Of a stretch of 64,000 nucleotides of DNA, positions 23,710 to 31,813 are shown piece by piece; the first letter of the stretch is position 1, and every line of letters begins with the position of its first letter. Below the pieces are notes generated by a model. The model was given only the letters and a program-made list of their open reading frames with translations, searched no databases and had not been told where the DNA came from. The position numbers were made by a program, and so were the translations under genes. The DNA is taken from assembly GCA_047601665.1 (NCBI GenBank), contig JASGIT010000001.1, forward strand, positions 2,046,001 through 2,110,000, in the 5' to 3' direction. Source of the stretch: JASGIT01 sp047601665. GTDB lineage: Bacteria; Pseudomonadota; Gammaproteobacteria; Burkholderiales; Burkholderiaceae_C.

Positions 23710-25387
23710 GGGACAGTCCCCCGTTGCCGTTGGCGCTCTGGAAGAAGAAGTTCAGCTCCACCGCCTTGGGGTCGAAGGCCGACTTGGCGGGCGAGCGCAT
23801 CGACTGGTTGATGAGCTGGTGGCCGTCGGCGCGCTCCCAGTCCTCGGGCACGCGCTGGCCGTTGGTGATGCCGCGCAGCACCGCCTGGTGGCGGATCAGC
23901 GCGTCCATGGCGGGGGCGAGCTTCACGGCTTCGTCCACCTTGGTCAGGATGGTCTGCTGCGGCTGGCCGTTGTCGACCTTGAAGGCGCCGAGCACGTCGT
24001 CCAGCGTGTCGCCGTGGCTGCCCGCGTTCACGGCCAGCAGGCGCTGCACGCCGGGGAGGTCGATCACGTCGTCCATCATCTCGCGCTTGCGCGGGTCGCG
24101 CGGGGCCACGCCGGTGGTGTCGATCAGCACCATCTTCTTGCCGCCCAGCAGGCTCAGCAGGTCTTGCAGCGCGGCGCGGTCGTGCGCCAGGTGGGCCACC
24201 ACGCCGAGCATCCGGCCGAAGTTGCGCAACTGTTCGTGCGCGCCCACGCGGTAGGTGTCCAGCGTGATCAGGCCGACGCTGCCGGGGCCGTGCAGGCGCG
24301 CGCACAGCGCGGCCAGTTTTGCGGTGGTGGTGGTCTTGCCGACCCCCGTGGCGCCCACCAGCGCGAAGATGCCGCCGGTTTCGTAGAGGGGGCGCACGTG
24401 CGCGTCGGTCTTGAGGTTGCGCTCAAGCACTTCCATGAGCCAGCGCACGGCCTCGGCGGCGCCGAATTCCTCGGGCAGCCGCTCCAGCACGGCGCGCGCC
24501 AGGGCGGGCGAGTAGCCCGCGCGGATCAGCTTGAGCATGAGGTTGGACTGGATCGGGTTCTGCCGCGCCTGGCCCAGCCAGGTCAGGGTGTTGAAGCGGT
24601 CTTCGATCAGGTCCTTCATGGCCTGCAGCTCGTTCATCAGCCCCTGGGTCAGGGCCGGTGCCTCGGGCTCGCGGCGGCGCGGCTCGGCGCCCAGGTCCAG
24701 CGACACGCCGCGCAGCGGGTTGTGGCGCGCCACCGTGGGGAACACGGGCGTGCTCACCGCCGTGTTGGCGGGCAGGGGGCGGTCGCGGTCGGCGGCCCGG
24801 TCAGCAGCGGCGGCGAAGTCGCGGGCGCGGTCGGCGAAGGCCGGGGCGGAGTGCTGGGCAGAGGGCATGGCGGGTTGCATCGAAGGTTGGAGGATGGGCA
24901 GCGGGCGCTCGGGTGCCTGTTGCATGGGCTGCACCAGGCGCTGGGGCATGGGGGCCGGGGCGGGGTGGCCAGCGCTCGGGCCGTGCAGCGCCTCATGGCG
25001 GCGGCGCAACATGCGTTCGCGCACGTAGTCCTGGAACGACAGGGTGCTCATCGCCAGCTGCTCGGTGTCGGCCTCCACCGTGCGGCTGGTGTTGGCGGCG
25101 GGGCGGCGCGGCAGCGGCGGGTGGGCGGCGGCTTCTTCTTCGGCGAAGCGCTGCTCGGCCAGGGATTCCAGCGCCTGCCGCTGGGCTTGTTGCTGTTGCG
25201 GTAGCTGTTGCGGCACGGGGGCTTCGCCGGGGTTGAGGTGCGCCAGCGCGTCTTCCGCCGTCGCCACCACTTCCACTCCATTCGCCGTGGGGCGGTTGGA
25301 GAGGATCAAGGTGGCGTCGCCGAAGGTCATGCGGGCCTTGGCCAGGGCTTCACGCGAGGTGGCGGCGGTAAAGCGTTTGATGTTCAT
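23702..25387 (-). CDS. flhF: SRP-family GTPase FlhF
   Basis: 561 residues. The N-terminus MNIKRFTAATSREALAKARM is the FlhF B domain start, followed by a Pro/Gln/Ala-rich linker (about 60-250). The NG domain then shows the P-loop GATGVGKTTTTAKLA, LDTYRVGAHEQLRNFGRMLG, the G3 element DTTGVAPRD (commonly DTAGxxxRD) and the G4-like TKVDEA. FlhF sets the site of flagellar assembly and recruits early components to the pole. It overlaps flhA by 4 nt (ATGA) and its downstream neighbour by 8 nt. Confidence 0.94.
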   Translation of the reverse strand: MNIKRFTAATSREALAKARMTFGDATLILSNRPTANGVEVVATAEDALAHLNPGEAPVPQQLPQQQQAQRQALESLAEQRFAEEEAAAHPPLPRRPAANTSRTVEADTEQLAMSTLSFQDYVRERMLRRRHEALHGPSAGHPAPAPMPQRLVQPMQQAPERPLPILQPSMQPAMPSAQHSAPAFADRARDFAAAADRAADRDRPLPANTAVSTPVFPTVARHNPLRGVSLDLGAEPRRREPEAPALTQGLMNELQAMKDLIEDRFNTLTWLGQARQNPIQSNLMLKLIRAGYSPALARAVLERLPEEFGAAEAVRWLMEVLERNLKTDAHVRPLYETGGIFALVGATGVGKTTTTAKLAALCARLHGPGSVGLITLDTYRVGAHEQLRNFGRMLGVVAHLAHDRAALQDLLSLLGGKKMVLIDTTGVAPRDPRKREMMDDVIDLPGVQRLLAVNAGSHGDTLDDVLGAFKVDNGQPQQTILTKVDEAVKLAPAMDALIRHQAVLRGITNGQRVPEDWERADGHQLINQSMRSPAKSAFDPKAVELNFFFQSANGNGGLSHA

Positions 25388-27486
25388 GCTGCACCTTTAA
25401 GGATGGGGCCGATACGGATGGTGTGGGTTTCTGGAATTTCGCTGTGCGCGAGCACTTGCAGCCGGGGCGCCACGCGGCGCACCAGGCGGGAGACGGCAGA
25501 GCGGATCACGTCGGGCACCAGCAGGCAGGCGGGCGTGCCCATTTCTTCCTGCCGGGTGGCCATTTCGGCGGCCTTCTGCGTGAGCATGTCGGCCACGCCG
25601 GGGTCGAGCGAGGGGCCGTTCTGCGTGTTGCCCAGGGCCTGCACCAGCAGGCGCTCCAGGCCGGGTTCGATGGCGATGACGCTGAGTTCGCGCGTCGGGC
25701 CGTAGATCTGTTGCACGATGGCGGGCGACAGCGCGATGCGCACGCGGCGGGCCAGTTCGGCGGGGTCGGTGATGGTGGGGGCGTACTCGGCCAGGGTTTC
25801 GATGATGGTGCGGATGTCGCGGATGTGCACCGACTCTTCCAGCAACAGCTGGAGCACCTTCTGGAACGTAGAGATCGACACCATTTTCGGAACCACTTCC
25901 TCAATAAGCTTGGGGGCGAGACGCGCCACGTGATCCACGAGCTGTTGCGTCTCGGTGCGCGACAGCAGTTTGGCGGCCTGCACTTGCATCAAGTGTGAGA
26001 GATGGGTGGCCATCACGGTCTCCGAATCAACGACCGTGAAACCCGCCATTTGCGCCGCTTCGCGCTGGGCCTTATCGATCCAGTGCGCGGGCAGGCCGAA
26101 GGCCGGGTCGGTGGTGGGCGTGCCGATCAGCGGCGTGCTGATGCCGCCGGGGTTGATGGCCAGGAACATGCCGGGGAAGGCCTCGCCCTCGCCCACCACC
26201 ACGCCGCGCAGCGTGATGCGGTAGGCGCTGGGCTTGAGTTCGAGGTTGTCGCGCACGTGCACGGCGGGCGGCAAAAAGCCCACCTCCTGCGCGAACTTGC
26301 GCCGCACGCCCTTGATGCGCGTGAGCAGGTCGCCCTGGCGGTTCTTGTCCACCAGCGTGATCAGGCGGTAGCCCAGCTCCAGGCCCAGCAGGTCCACGGG
26401 CTGCAGGTCGTCCCAGCTGGCGTCGGTGTCGGCGGGCGCTGCGGGCGGCGGCGGCTCGGCGGCCTTGGCGGCGGCGGCCTTCTGGCGCTGCGCCAGCGTC
26501 CAGGCCAGGTAGCCCACGGCGCTGCCCATGATGAGGAACACCGCGTGCGGCATCTTCGGAATCAGGCCCAGCATGACCAGGATGGCCGCCGTCACGCCCA
26601 GCACGCGCGGCGACATGAAGAGCTGGCGCACGATCTGGCCGCCCATGTCCTGCTCCTTGCCCACGCGCGTGATCACCATCGCGGCGGCCACCGAGATCAG
26701 CAGGCCCGGAATCTGCGCCACCAGCGCGTCGCCGACGGCCAGCAGGATGTAGCTGTTGGCCGCGTCGCCCGCCGACAGGCCGTGCTGCGCCATGCCGATG
26801 GCAAAGCCGCCCACGATGTTGATCAGCAGGATCAGAATGCCCGCGATCGCGTCGCCGCGCACGAACTTGCTCGCGCCGTCCATGGCGCCGAAGAAGTTGG
26901 CTTCCTCCTGCACTTCGGCGCGGCGGCGCTTGGCCTCGGCCTCGTTGATGAGGCCGGCGTTCAGGTCGGCGTCCACCGCCATCTGCTTGCCGGGCATGGC
27001 GTCCAGCGTGAAGCGGGCCGACACCTCGGCGATGCGCTCCGCGCCCTTGGTCACCACCACGAAGTTGATCACCACCAGGATGGCGAACACGATCAGGCCC
27101 ACGGCGAAGTTGCCGCCGATCAGGAAGTGGCCGAACGCCTCGATCACCGCGCCCGCCGCGCCCGGGCCGGTGTGGCCTTCGAGCAGCACCACGCGGGTGG
27201 ACGCCACGTTCAGCGACAGGCGCATCAGCGTGGTCAGCAGCAGCACCGAGGGGAAGGCCGCGAAGTCCAGCGGCTTGACCATGTAGGCCGCCACCATCAT
27301 CACCATCAGCGCCACGGCGATGTTGAGCGTGAAGAAGGTGTCGAGCAGCCAGGCCGGAATCGGCAGCACCATCAGCGCGAGGATCAGCACCACCAGCAGC
27401 GGCGCCGACAGGCCCTGGGCGGCGGCGCCGTGGCCGCTGGCCCATTGCCGCACTTGGCTGAGGGAGGAAAGTTTGGGAGGCGTCAT
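25384..27486 (-). CDS. flhA: Flagellar export gate protein FlhA
   Basis: 700 residues. The N-terminal half has about 8 transmembrane helices and the FHIPEP-type loop seen as IAEVSARFTLDAMPGKQMAV followed by DADLNAGLINEAEAKRRR. The C-terminal half is the cytoplasmic ring that docks chaperone-substrate complexes. FlhA is the proton-driven core of the flagellar type III export apparatus. It is encoded just after flhB (11-nt gap) and overlaps flhF. Length is normal. Confidence 0.96.
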   Translation of the reverse strand: MTPPKLSSLSQVRQWASGHGAAAQGLSAPLLVVLILALMVLPIPAWLLDTFFTLNIAVALMVMMVAAYMVKPLDFAAFPSVLLLTTLMRLSLNVASTRVVLLEGHTGPGAAGAVIEAFGHFLIGGNFAVGLIVFAILVVINFVVVTKGAERIAEVSARFTLDAMPGKQMAVDADLNAGLINEAEAKRRRAEVQEEANFFGAMDGASKFVRGDAIAGILILLINIVGGFAIGMAQHGLSAGDAANSYILLAVGDALVAQIPGLLISVAAAMVITRVGKEQDMGGQIVRQLFMSPRVLGVTAAILVMLGLIPKMPHAVFLIMGSAVGYLAWTLAQRQKAAAAKAAEPPPPAAPADTDASWDDLQPVDLLGLELGYRLITLVDKNRQGDLLTRIKGVRRKFAQEVGFLPPAVHVRDNLELKPSAYRITLRGVVVGEGEAFPGMFLAINPGGISTPLIGTPTTDPAFGLPAHWIDKAQREAAQMAGFTVVDSETVMATHLSHLMQVQAAKLLSRTETQQLVDHVARLAPKLIEEVVPKMVSISTFQKVLQLLLEESVHIRDIRTIIETLAEYAPTITDPAELARRVRIALSPAIVQQIYGPTRELSVIAIEPGLERLLVQALGNTQNGPSLDPGVADMLTQKAAEMATRQEEMGTPACLLVPDVIRSAVSRLVRRVAPRLQVLAHSEIPETHTIRIGPILKGAA

Positions 27487-27497
27487 GGCTCAGTCTC

Positions 27498-28691
27498 TCA
27501 AAGGGCTTGCGTGGCCTCGATGGGCTCGGAATGGGGTGCGGGGGCGGGCTTGCGCGCCGCGCGGTGGTGCGGGTCGAGCTCGGGCGGCACCTGCGGTTCG
27601 GGCAGCGCGCCGGGCATCCGGCCTTCGCCGCGCAGCGCGGCCTTCAGTCGGTACACGTAGGCCAGCACCTGCGCCACGGCGGTGTAGAGCTGGGCCGGAA
27701 TGGGCTGGTCCAGGTCGGCGTGCGCATACAGCGCGCGCGCCAGCATGGGCGACTGGAGCACCGGCACCTTGTGCTCGTTGGCCAGGTCGCGGATGCGGAA
27801 GGCAATCAGGTCGGTGCCCTTGGCCACCACCTGGGGCGCGTTCATGGTCGCCTCGTCGTAGCGCAGCGCCACGGCGTAGTGGGTCGGGTTCATCACCACG
27901 AAGTCGGCCTTGGGCGTGGCGTTGACGCTGGAGCGGTCGGCGATCTCGCGCTGGCGCTGGCGGATCTTGCCCTTGATCTGCGGGTTGCCGTCGGAGTCCT
28001 TGTGCTCCTGCTTCACTTCCTCGTGCGTCATCTTCAGGCGCTGCTTGAACAGGAAGGACTGCAGCGGCACGTCGGCCAGCGCCACCACCAGCACCACGAG
28101 CAGCAGCAGCGCCATGCCGCCCGCGAGCCATTCGGCCACCGCCGCGAGCCCCACGCGCGAGGGCTGCATGGCCGTCATCACCATCTGGGCGATGCCGCCG
28201 GAGAAATACTTCCAGGCCACCGTGGCGAGCACGGCGCTCAGCAGCACCATCTTGGCCACGTTGACCATCTGCTGCTTGGAAAACAGGTTGCCGAAGCCCG
28301 ACAGCGGGTTGAGCCGGTTGAACTGCGGCGTGATGGGCTTGAGGCTGTACACCCAGCCGCCCGCGAACACCGCGCTGATGACGGCCGCGCCGCAGGTCAG
28401 CAGCGCGAACAGGATGCTCGCGGCCAGGCCCACGAGGGCCATGTCCTGCAGGCGCTCGAACATGGCGCCGGTGTTGTGCGCCAGCGCCTCGTTGAAGCTG
28501 AGCTGCCGCGTGAGCGCCAATTGCAGGTGGTTGACCAGGGGCCGCGCCAGCACCAGCATGGCCGCGCTCCCCATGCCCAGCACCGCCAGGTGCGACAGAT
28601 CGCGCGAGCGCGCGGTCTGGCCATCCTCACGCGCTTTTTGCAGTTTGCGCTGGGTGGCTGGCAGGTTCTTGTCTTGGCTGGAGTCGCTCAT
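27498..28691 (-). CDS. flhB: Flagellar export switch protein FlhB
   Basis: 397 residues. Four transmembrane segments (about 35-205) precede a cytoplasmic domain with the self-cleaving NPTHYAVALRYDE motif (NPTH at about 268), which switches export specificity from hook to filament proteins. The N-terminus (QDKNLPATQRKLQKAREDGQ) fits the FlhB/YscU pattern (usually PTxxKxxxAxxxGQ). The C-terminal tail beyond about 355 is Pro/Arg-rich and variable. First gene of the flhB-flhA-flhF-flhG-like-fliA operon, with an inverted repeat just upstream. Confidence 0.96.
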   Translation of the reverse strand: MSDSSQDKNLPATQRKLQKAREDGQTARSRDLSHLAVLGMGSAAMLVLARPLVNHLQLALTRQLSFNEALAHNTGAMFERLQDMALVGLAASILFALLTCGAAVISAVFAGGWVYSLKPITPQFNRLNPLSGFGNLFSKQQMVNVAKMVLLSAVLATVAWKYFSGGIAQMVMTAMQPSRVGLAAVAEWLAGGMALLLLVVLVVALADVPLQSFLFKQRLKMTHEEVKQEHKDSDGNPQIKGKIRQRQREIADRSSVNATPKADFVVMNPTHYAVALRYDEATMNAPQVVAKGTDLIAFRIRDLANEHKVPVLQSPMLARALYAHADLDQPIPAQLYTAVAQVLAYVYRLKAALRGEGRMPGALPEPQVPPELDPHHRAARKPAPAPHSEPIEATQAL

Positions 28692-28693
28692 AG

Positions 28694-28716
28694 GGCATGA
28701 CGGGAAAGGTCATGCC
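28694..28716. promoter_or_regulatory. Inverted repeat directly upstream of flhB
   Basis: GGCATGAC, 7-nt spacer, GTCATGCC: perfect 8-bp arms beginning 3 nt before the flhB ATG. It would place a stem-loop over the ribosome-binding site in the mRNA, or act as an operator. No trans-acting factor can be named. Confidence 0.55.
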
Positions 28717-28748
28717 ATTGTCTGGAAGGGGGAGGAAATCGAAGGGGG

Positions 28749-28772
28749 GAAAAGCGGCTGTGGCAAGCCGCT
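28749..28772 (-). terminator. Probable intrinsic terminator after cheZ
   Basis: On the minus strand, 25 nt past the cheZ stop: AGCGGCT-TGCCAC-AGCCGCT, followed by TTTTCCCC. A perfect 7-bp stem with a short T run. It would separate the motA-cheZ operon from flhB. Confidence 0.65.
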
Positions 28773-28796
28773 ATTTACCGCTATTCTTCCCGGGGG

Positions 28797-29429
28797 CTAG
28801 AAACCCAGGCTCGCCAACAGATCGTCCACTTCCGACTGGTTCGTCACCACGTTCGGGGTGTTGCCCGGGTCCACCACCGGGCCTTGCAGCGCTTCGCGCG
28901 GGGCGGCCTCGGCGGGCTGGGCTGGCTGCGCGCCGGGCGGAGCGGTTTGCAGCAGCAGCTGCAGAAGCTGCTCCTCGATGGTGGCGGCCAGGTTCACCAC
29001 GCGCGCGATCACCTGGCCAGTGAGATCGTGGAAGTCCTGCGCCATCATGATCTCGGTCAGGTGCTCGTCGGCAGCCTGGGTGGAGCGGTCCATGTCCACC
29101 AGGTAGTTGTAGACGTCGCCCTTGGCCACGGTGGCGACCGGGTCGCCCACCAGCGAGTCGAGCACGCGGCGCGTTTCCAGCGCGATGTGGTCGTTCTGCG
29201 CCTTGGCCTGTTCCACGCGGCCCAGCACCTTTTCGGCGGCGTCGCCGGTCAGGCGGGCGATGTACGAGAGGCGGCTTTGCGCGTCGGGCAGCTCGCTCAT
29301 GCTGCTGCGCAGCTGGCTGGCCAGGCCCAGTTCGTTGAGCGCGTCGTGCAGCTGGCGCGTGAGGTGGCCGATCGTGTTGTGCACGTCCCCCGACTCACCG
29401 GCGGGGAGCGGTGTCTCAGGGCTGTTCAT
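28797..29429 (-). CDS. cheZ: Protein phosphatase CheZ
   Basis: 210 residues. CheZ dephosphorylates CheY-P. The long helical hairpin contains the catalytic region DHIALETRRVLDSL and AQDFHDLTGQVIARVVNLA (the conserved D-x-x-x-Q within DFHDLTGQV). The last residues, EVDDLLASLGF, are the CheY-binding helix. It lies 3 nt after cheY and is followed by a terminator hairpin. Confidence 0.95.
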   Translation of the reverse strand: MNSPETPLPAGESGDVHNTIGHLTRQLHDALNELGLASQLRSSMSELPDAQSRLSYIARLTGDAAEKVLGRVEQAKAQNDHIALETRRVLDSLVGDPVATVAKGDVYNYLVDMDRSTQAADEHLTEIMMAQDFHDLTGQVIARVVNLAATIEEQLLQLLLQTAPPGAQPAQPAEAAPREALQGPVVDPGNTPNVVTNQSEVDDLLASLGF

Positions 29430-29432
29430 GGG

Positions 29433-29819
29433 TTACATCAACCCCATTTTCTTGAGCACCAGCGTGACCTTCTCTTCGAGCGTGGCCTTGGTGAAGGGCT
29501 TGACGATGTAGCCCGCCGCGCCGCCCTGGGCGGCGGCCACGATGTCTTCCTTGCGCGCTTCGGCGGTCACCATCAGCACGGGAATGTGCTTGAGCTTTTC
29601 GTCTTTCTTGATCTCGGCCAGCAATTGGAACCCGTTCATGTTGGGCATGTTGATGTCGGAGACCACGAAGTCGAACTTGCCGTTGCGCAGCTTGTGCAGG
29701 GCGGCCACGCCGTCCTCGGCCTCGTCGGCGTCGGAAAAGCCGCTCTCTTTGAGCAGGTTGCGCACGATGCGCCGCATGGTGGAAAAGTCGTCAACGATCA
29801 AAAAGCGGAGATCTGCCAC
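29433..29819 (-). CDS. cheY: Chemotaxis response regulator CheY
   Basis: 128 residues, a lone receiver domain. It has the acidic pair Asp10-Asp11, the phosphoacceptor Asp55 (VVSDINMPNMNGF), Thr in LMVTAEA and Lys in YIVKPFTKATL. Phospho-CheY binds the motor switch FliM and reverses rotation. It is encoded between motB and cheZ. The kinase genes cheA/cheW are not in the window. Confidence 0.97.
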   Translation of the reverse strand: MADLRFLIVDDFSTMRRIVRNLLKESGFSDADEAEDGVAALHKLRNGKFDFVVSDINMPNMNGFQLLAEIKKDEKLKHIPVLMVTAEARKEDIVAAAQGGAAGYIVKPFTKATLEEKVTLVLKKMGLM

Positions 29820-29833
29820 GGGGAGCCTTTCGG

Positions 29834-30814
29834 TCAGTTGTTTTTGGGTGGTTGTGGTGCGGAGCCGGCGGGGGCGGGGTCGTCCCGCTTTTGCGGCACC
29901 AGCGATTCAATCGGCACGATGGCCGGGGGGTGGTTGTTCTTGCCCAGCAGGCGTTCTTCGGCCTCGCGCGTCAGCACGGTGATGGTGATGCGCCGGTTCA
30001 TGGCGGCGCGCGGGTCGGCGGGCTCGAGCGGGTCGCTCGACGCCAGCCCCACCACGCGCGAGAGCTTGTCGTCGGGCATACCGCCCGCCACCAGTTCGCG
30101 GCGCGAGGCGCTGGCCCGGTCGGCCGACAGTTCCCAGTTGCTGTAGCCGCGGTCGCCGTTGCCGTAGGGGGTGGCGTCGGTGTGGCCCGCGAGGCTCACG
30201 CGGTTTTCCACGCCGCCCAGGGCCGAGCCGATCTCGCGCAGGATGTCGCGCATGTAGGGTTTGACCAGCGCGCTGCCGCTGTCGAACATGGGGCGGTTCT
30301 GGTCGTCCACGATCTGGATCTGCAGGCCGTCGGGCGTCACGTCGATGCGGATCTGCGAGCGGTACTCGTTGAGCTTGGGGTTTCCGGTGATCATCGCGTC
30401 GATCTTGGCCTGCAGCTGGCGCAGGCGCTCGGCATCCTGGCGCGCCTGCGCGGCCTTGGCGGCGGCGCGCGCGGTGTCGATGCTCTGCTTCTTCTCGGTG
30501 TCCGTGTCGGTGTCCGAGCGGCGCACCTGCCCGTGCACCTTGGCCAGGTCGTTGCCGCCGCCGGGGATGATGCTGGAACTGTTGCCCGCGCCGTTGCCGC
30601 CTGTCATGGCCACCTTCAGCGGCGACTGGAAGTAGTTCGCAATGCCTTGCAGCTCGCCCCTGGCCGTGGAACCCAGCAACCACATGAGCAGGAAGAAGGC
30701 CATCATGGCCGTCACGAAGTCGGCGTAGGCGATCTTCCACGCGCCGCCATGCACGGCATGGCCGCCCTTCTTGACGCGCTTGATGATGATGGGTTGGAGC
30801 TTTTTCTCGGCCAT
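29834..30814 (-). CDS. motB: Flagellar stator protein MotB
   Basis: 326 residues. One transmembrane helix holds the proton-accepting Asp32 (YADFVTAMMAFFLLMWLLGS, residues 30-49). The periplasmic OmpA-like peptidoglycan-binding domain (about 150-285) contains LAGHTDATPYG and ELSADRASASRRELV. The C-terminal tail is Pro-rich. It anchors the stator to the cell wall. It starts 13 nt after motA. Confidence 0.96.
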   Translation of the reverse strand: MAEKKLQPIIIKRVKKGGHAVHGGAWKIAYADFVTAMMAFFLLMWLLGSTARGELQGIANYFQSPLKVAMTGGNGAGNSSSIIPGGGNDLAKVHGQVRRSDTDTDTEKKQSIDTARAAAKAAQARQDAERLRQLQAKIDAMITGNPKLNEYRSQIRIDVTPDGLQIQIVDDQNRPMFDSGSALVKPYMRDILREIGSALGGVENRVSLAGHTDATPYGNGDRGYSNWELSADRASASRRELVAGGMPDDKLSRVVGLASSDPLEPADPRAAMNRRITITVLTREAEERLLGKNNHPPAIVPIESLVPQKRDDPAPAGSAPQPPKNN

Positions 30815-30827
30815 GGCGCGCTCCGTC

Positions 30828-31691
30828 TTATTCCTTCTTGCCCTTCACGTGGCTTTCCAGTTCCAGGAAGCCGGGGCGGTCGGTGGAGAACAGCACCTTA
30901 CGGCCGAACTCGATGGCCGTGGCGGGGTTGTAGCCCTGCATACTGGCCAGCAGCGTGGTCTTGATGCACTCCAGTTCCTTGGCGGCGTCCTCGGCCTTCT
31001 GGTCCAGCAGGCCGGCCAGGGGCTCCACCAGGCCATAGGCCAGCAGAATGCCCAGGAAGGTGCCCACCAGCGCCGAGGCGATCATGCCGCCCAGCACGGC
31101 GGGCGGCTGGCCCACCGAGCCCATGGTGTTCACCACGCCCAGCACGGCGGCCACGATACCGAAGGCGGGCAGCGCGCCCGCCAGGCGCGTCAGCGCGGCC
31201 ACGGGGGCGTGGGCCTCCTGGTGGTGGGTTTCGATTTCGCTGTCCATCAGCGCCTCGATCTCGTGCGCGTTCAGGTTGCCCGACACCATCATGCGCAGGT
31301 AGTCGGTGGTGAACTCGACCACGTGGTGGTCGGTGCCCACGCCGGGGTATTTGGTGAAGATGGGCGATTCGGCGGGCGCTTCCACGTCCGCCTCGATGGC
31401 CATCAGGCCCTCCTTGCGCGCTTTTTGCAGGATTTCATAGAGCATGGACATCAGCTCCATGTAGCGCGCCTTGGTGTACTTGCCGCCTTTGAGCGCCTGC
31501 GGCAGCGCGCTGGCCGTGGCCTTGAGCACCTTGCCCTGGTTGTTCACGATGAACGAGCCGATGGCAGCGCCGCCGATGGTGATCATTTCGAACGGCAGGG
31601 CTTCCAGCAGCACGTGGATATTGCCGCCGTGGGCCACAAACACGCCGAAGACGCATCCGAAGGTAATGACGTAACCGATGATGACGAACAT
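30828..31691 (-). CDS. motA: Flagellar stator protein MotA
   Basis: 287 residues with four transmembrane helices. It opens MFVIIGYVITFGCVFGVFVA and has the conserved Pro-containing helix pair (GALPAFGIVAAVLGVVNTMG) and a charged cytoplasmic loop that contacts FliG. With MotB it forms the proton channel that drives rotation. First gene of motA-motB-cheY-cheZ; a sigma-28 promoter lies upstream. Confidence 0.96.
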   Translation of the reverse strand: MFVIIGYVITFGCVFGVFVAHGGNIHVLLEALPFEMITIGGAAIGSFIVNNQGKVLKATASALPQALKGGKYTKARYMELMSMLYEILQKARKEGLMAIEADVEAPAESPIFTKYPGVGTDHHVVEFTTDYLRMMVSGNLNAHEIEALMDSEIETHHQEAHAPVAALTRLAGALPAFGIVAAVLGVVNTMGSVGQPPAVLGGMIASALVGTFLGILLAYGLVEPLAGLLDQKAEDAAKELECIKTTLLASMQGYNPATAIEFGRKVLFSTDRPGFLELESHVKGKKE

Positions 31692-31747
31692 GAGGAGCGT
31701 TTCTGTGGCTTGTTATGCAGGGCGGCAGCGGGACATGGCTGACGATG

Positions 31748-31774
31748 GTATCGGATTGTTATGGCAGAACTTGA
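31748..31774 (-). promoter_or_regulatory. Sigma-28 (FliA) promoter for motA-motB-cheY-cheZ
   Basis: On the minus strand TCAAGTTC, 11 nt, TCCGATAC, against the consensus TAAAGTTT-N11-GCCGATAA: 12 of 16 matches with exact spacing. The -10 ends 57 nt before the motA ATG. Confidence 0.8.
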
Positions 31775-31813
31775 TGGCTAATTGGGTGGTATGCAGGGGG
31801 TTTGCATGTCTTT

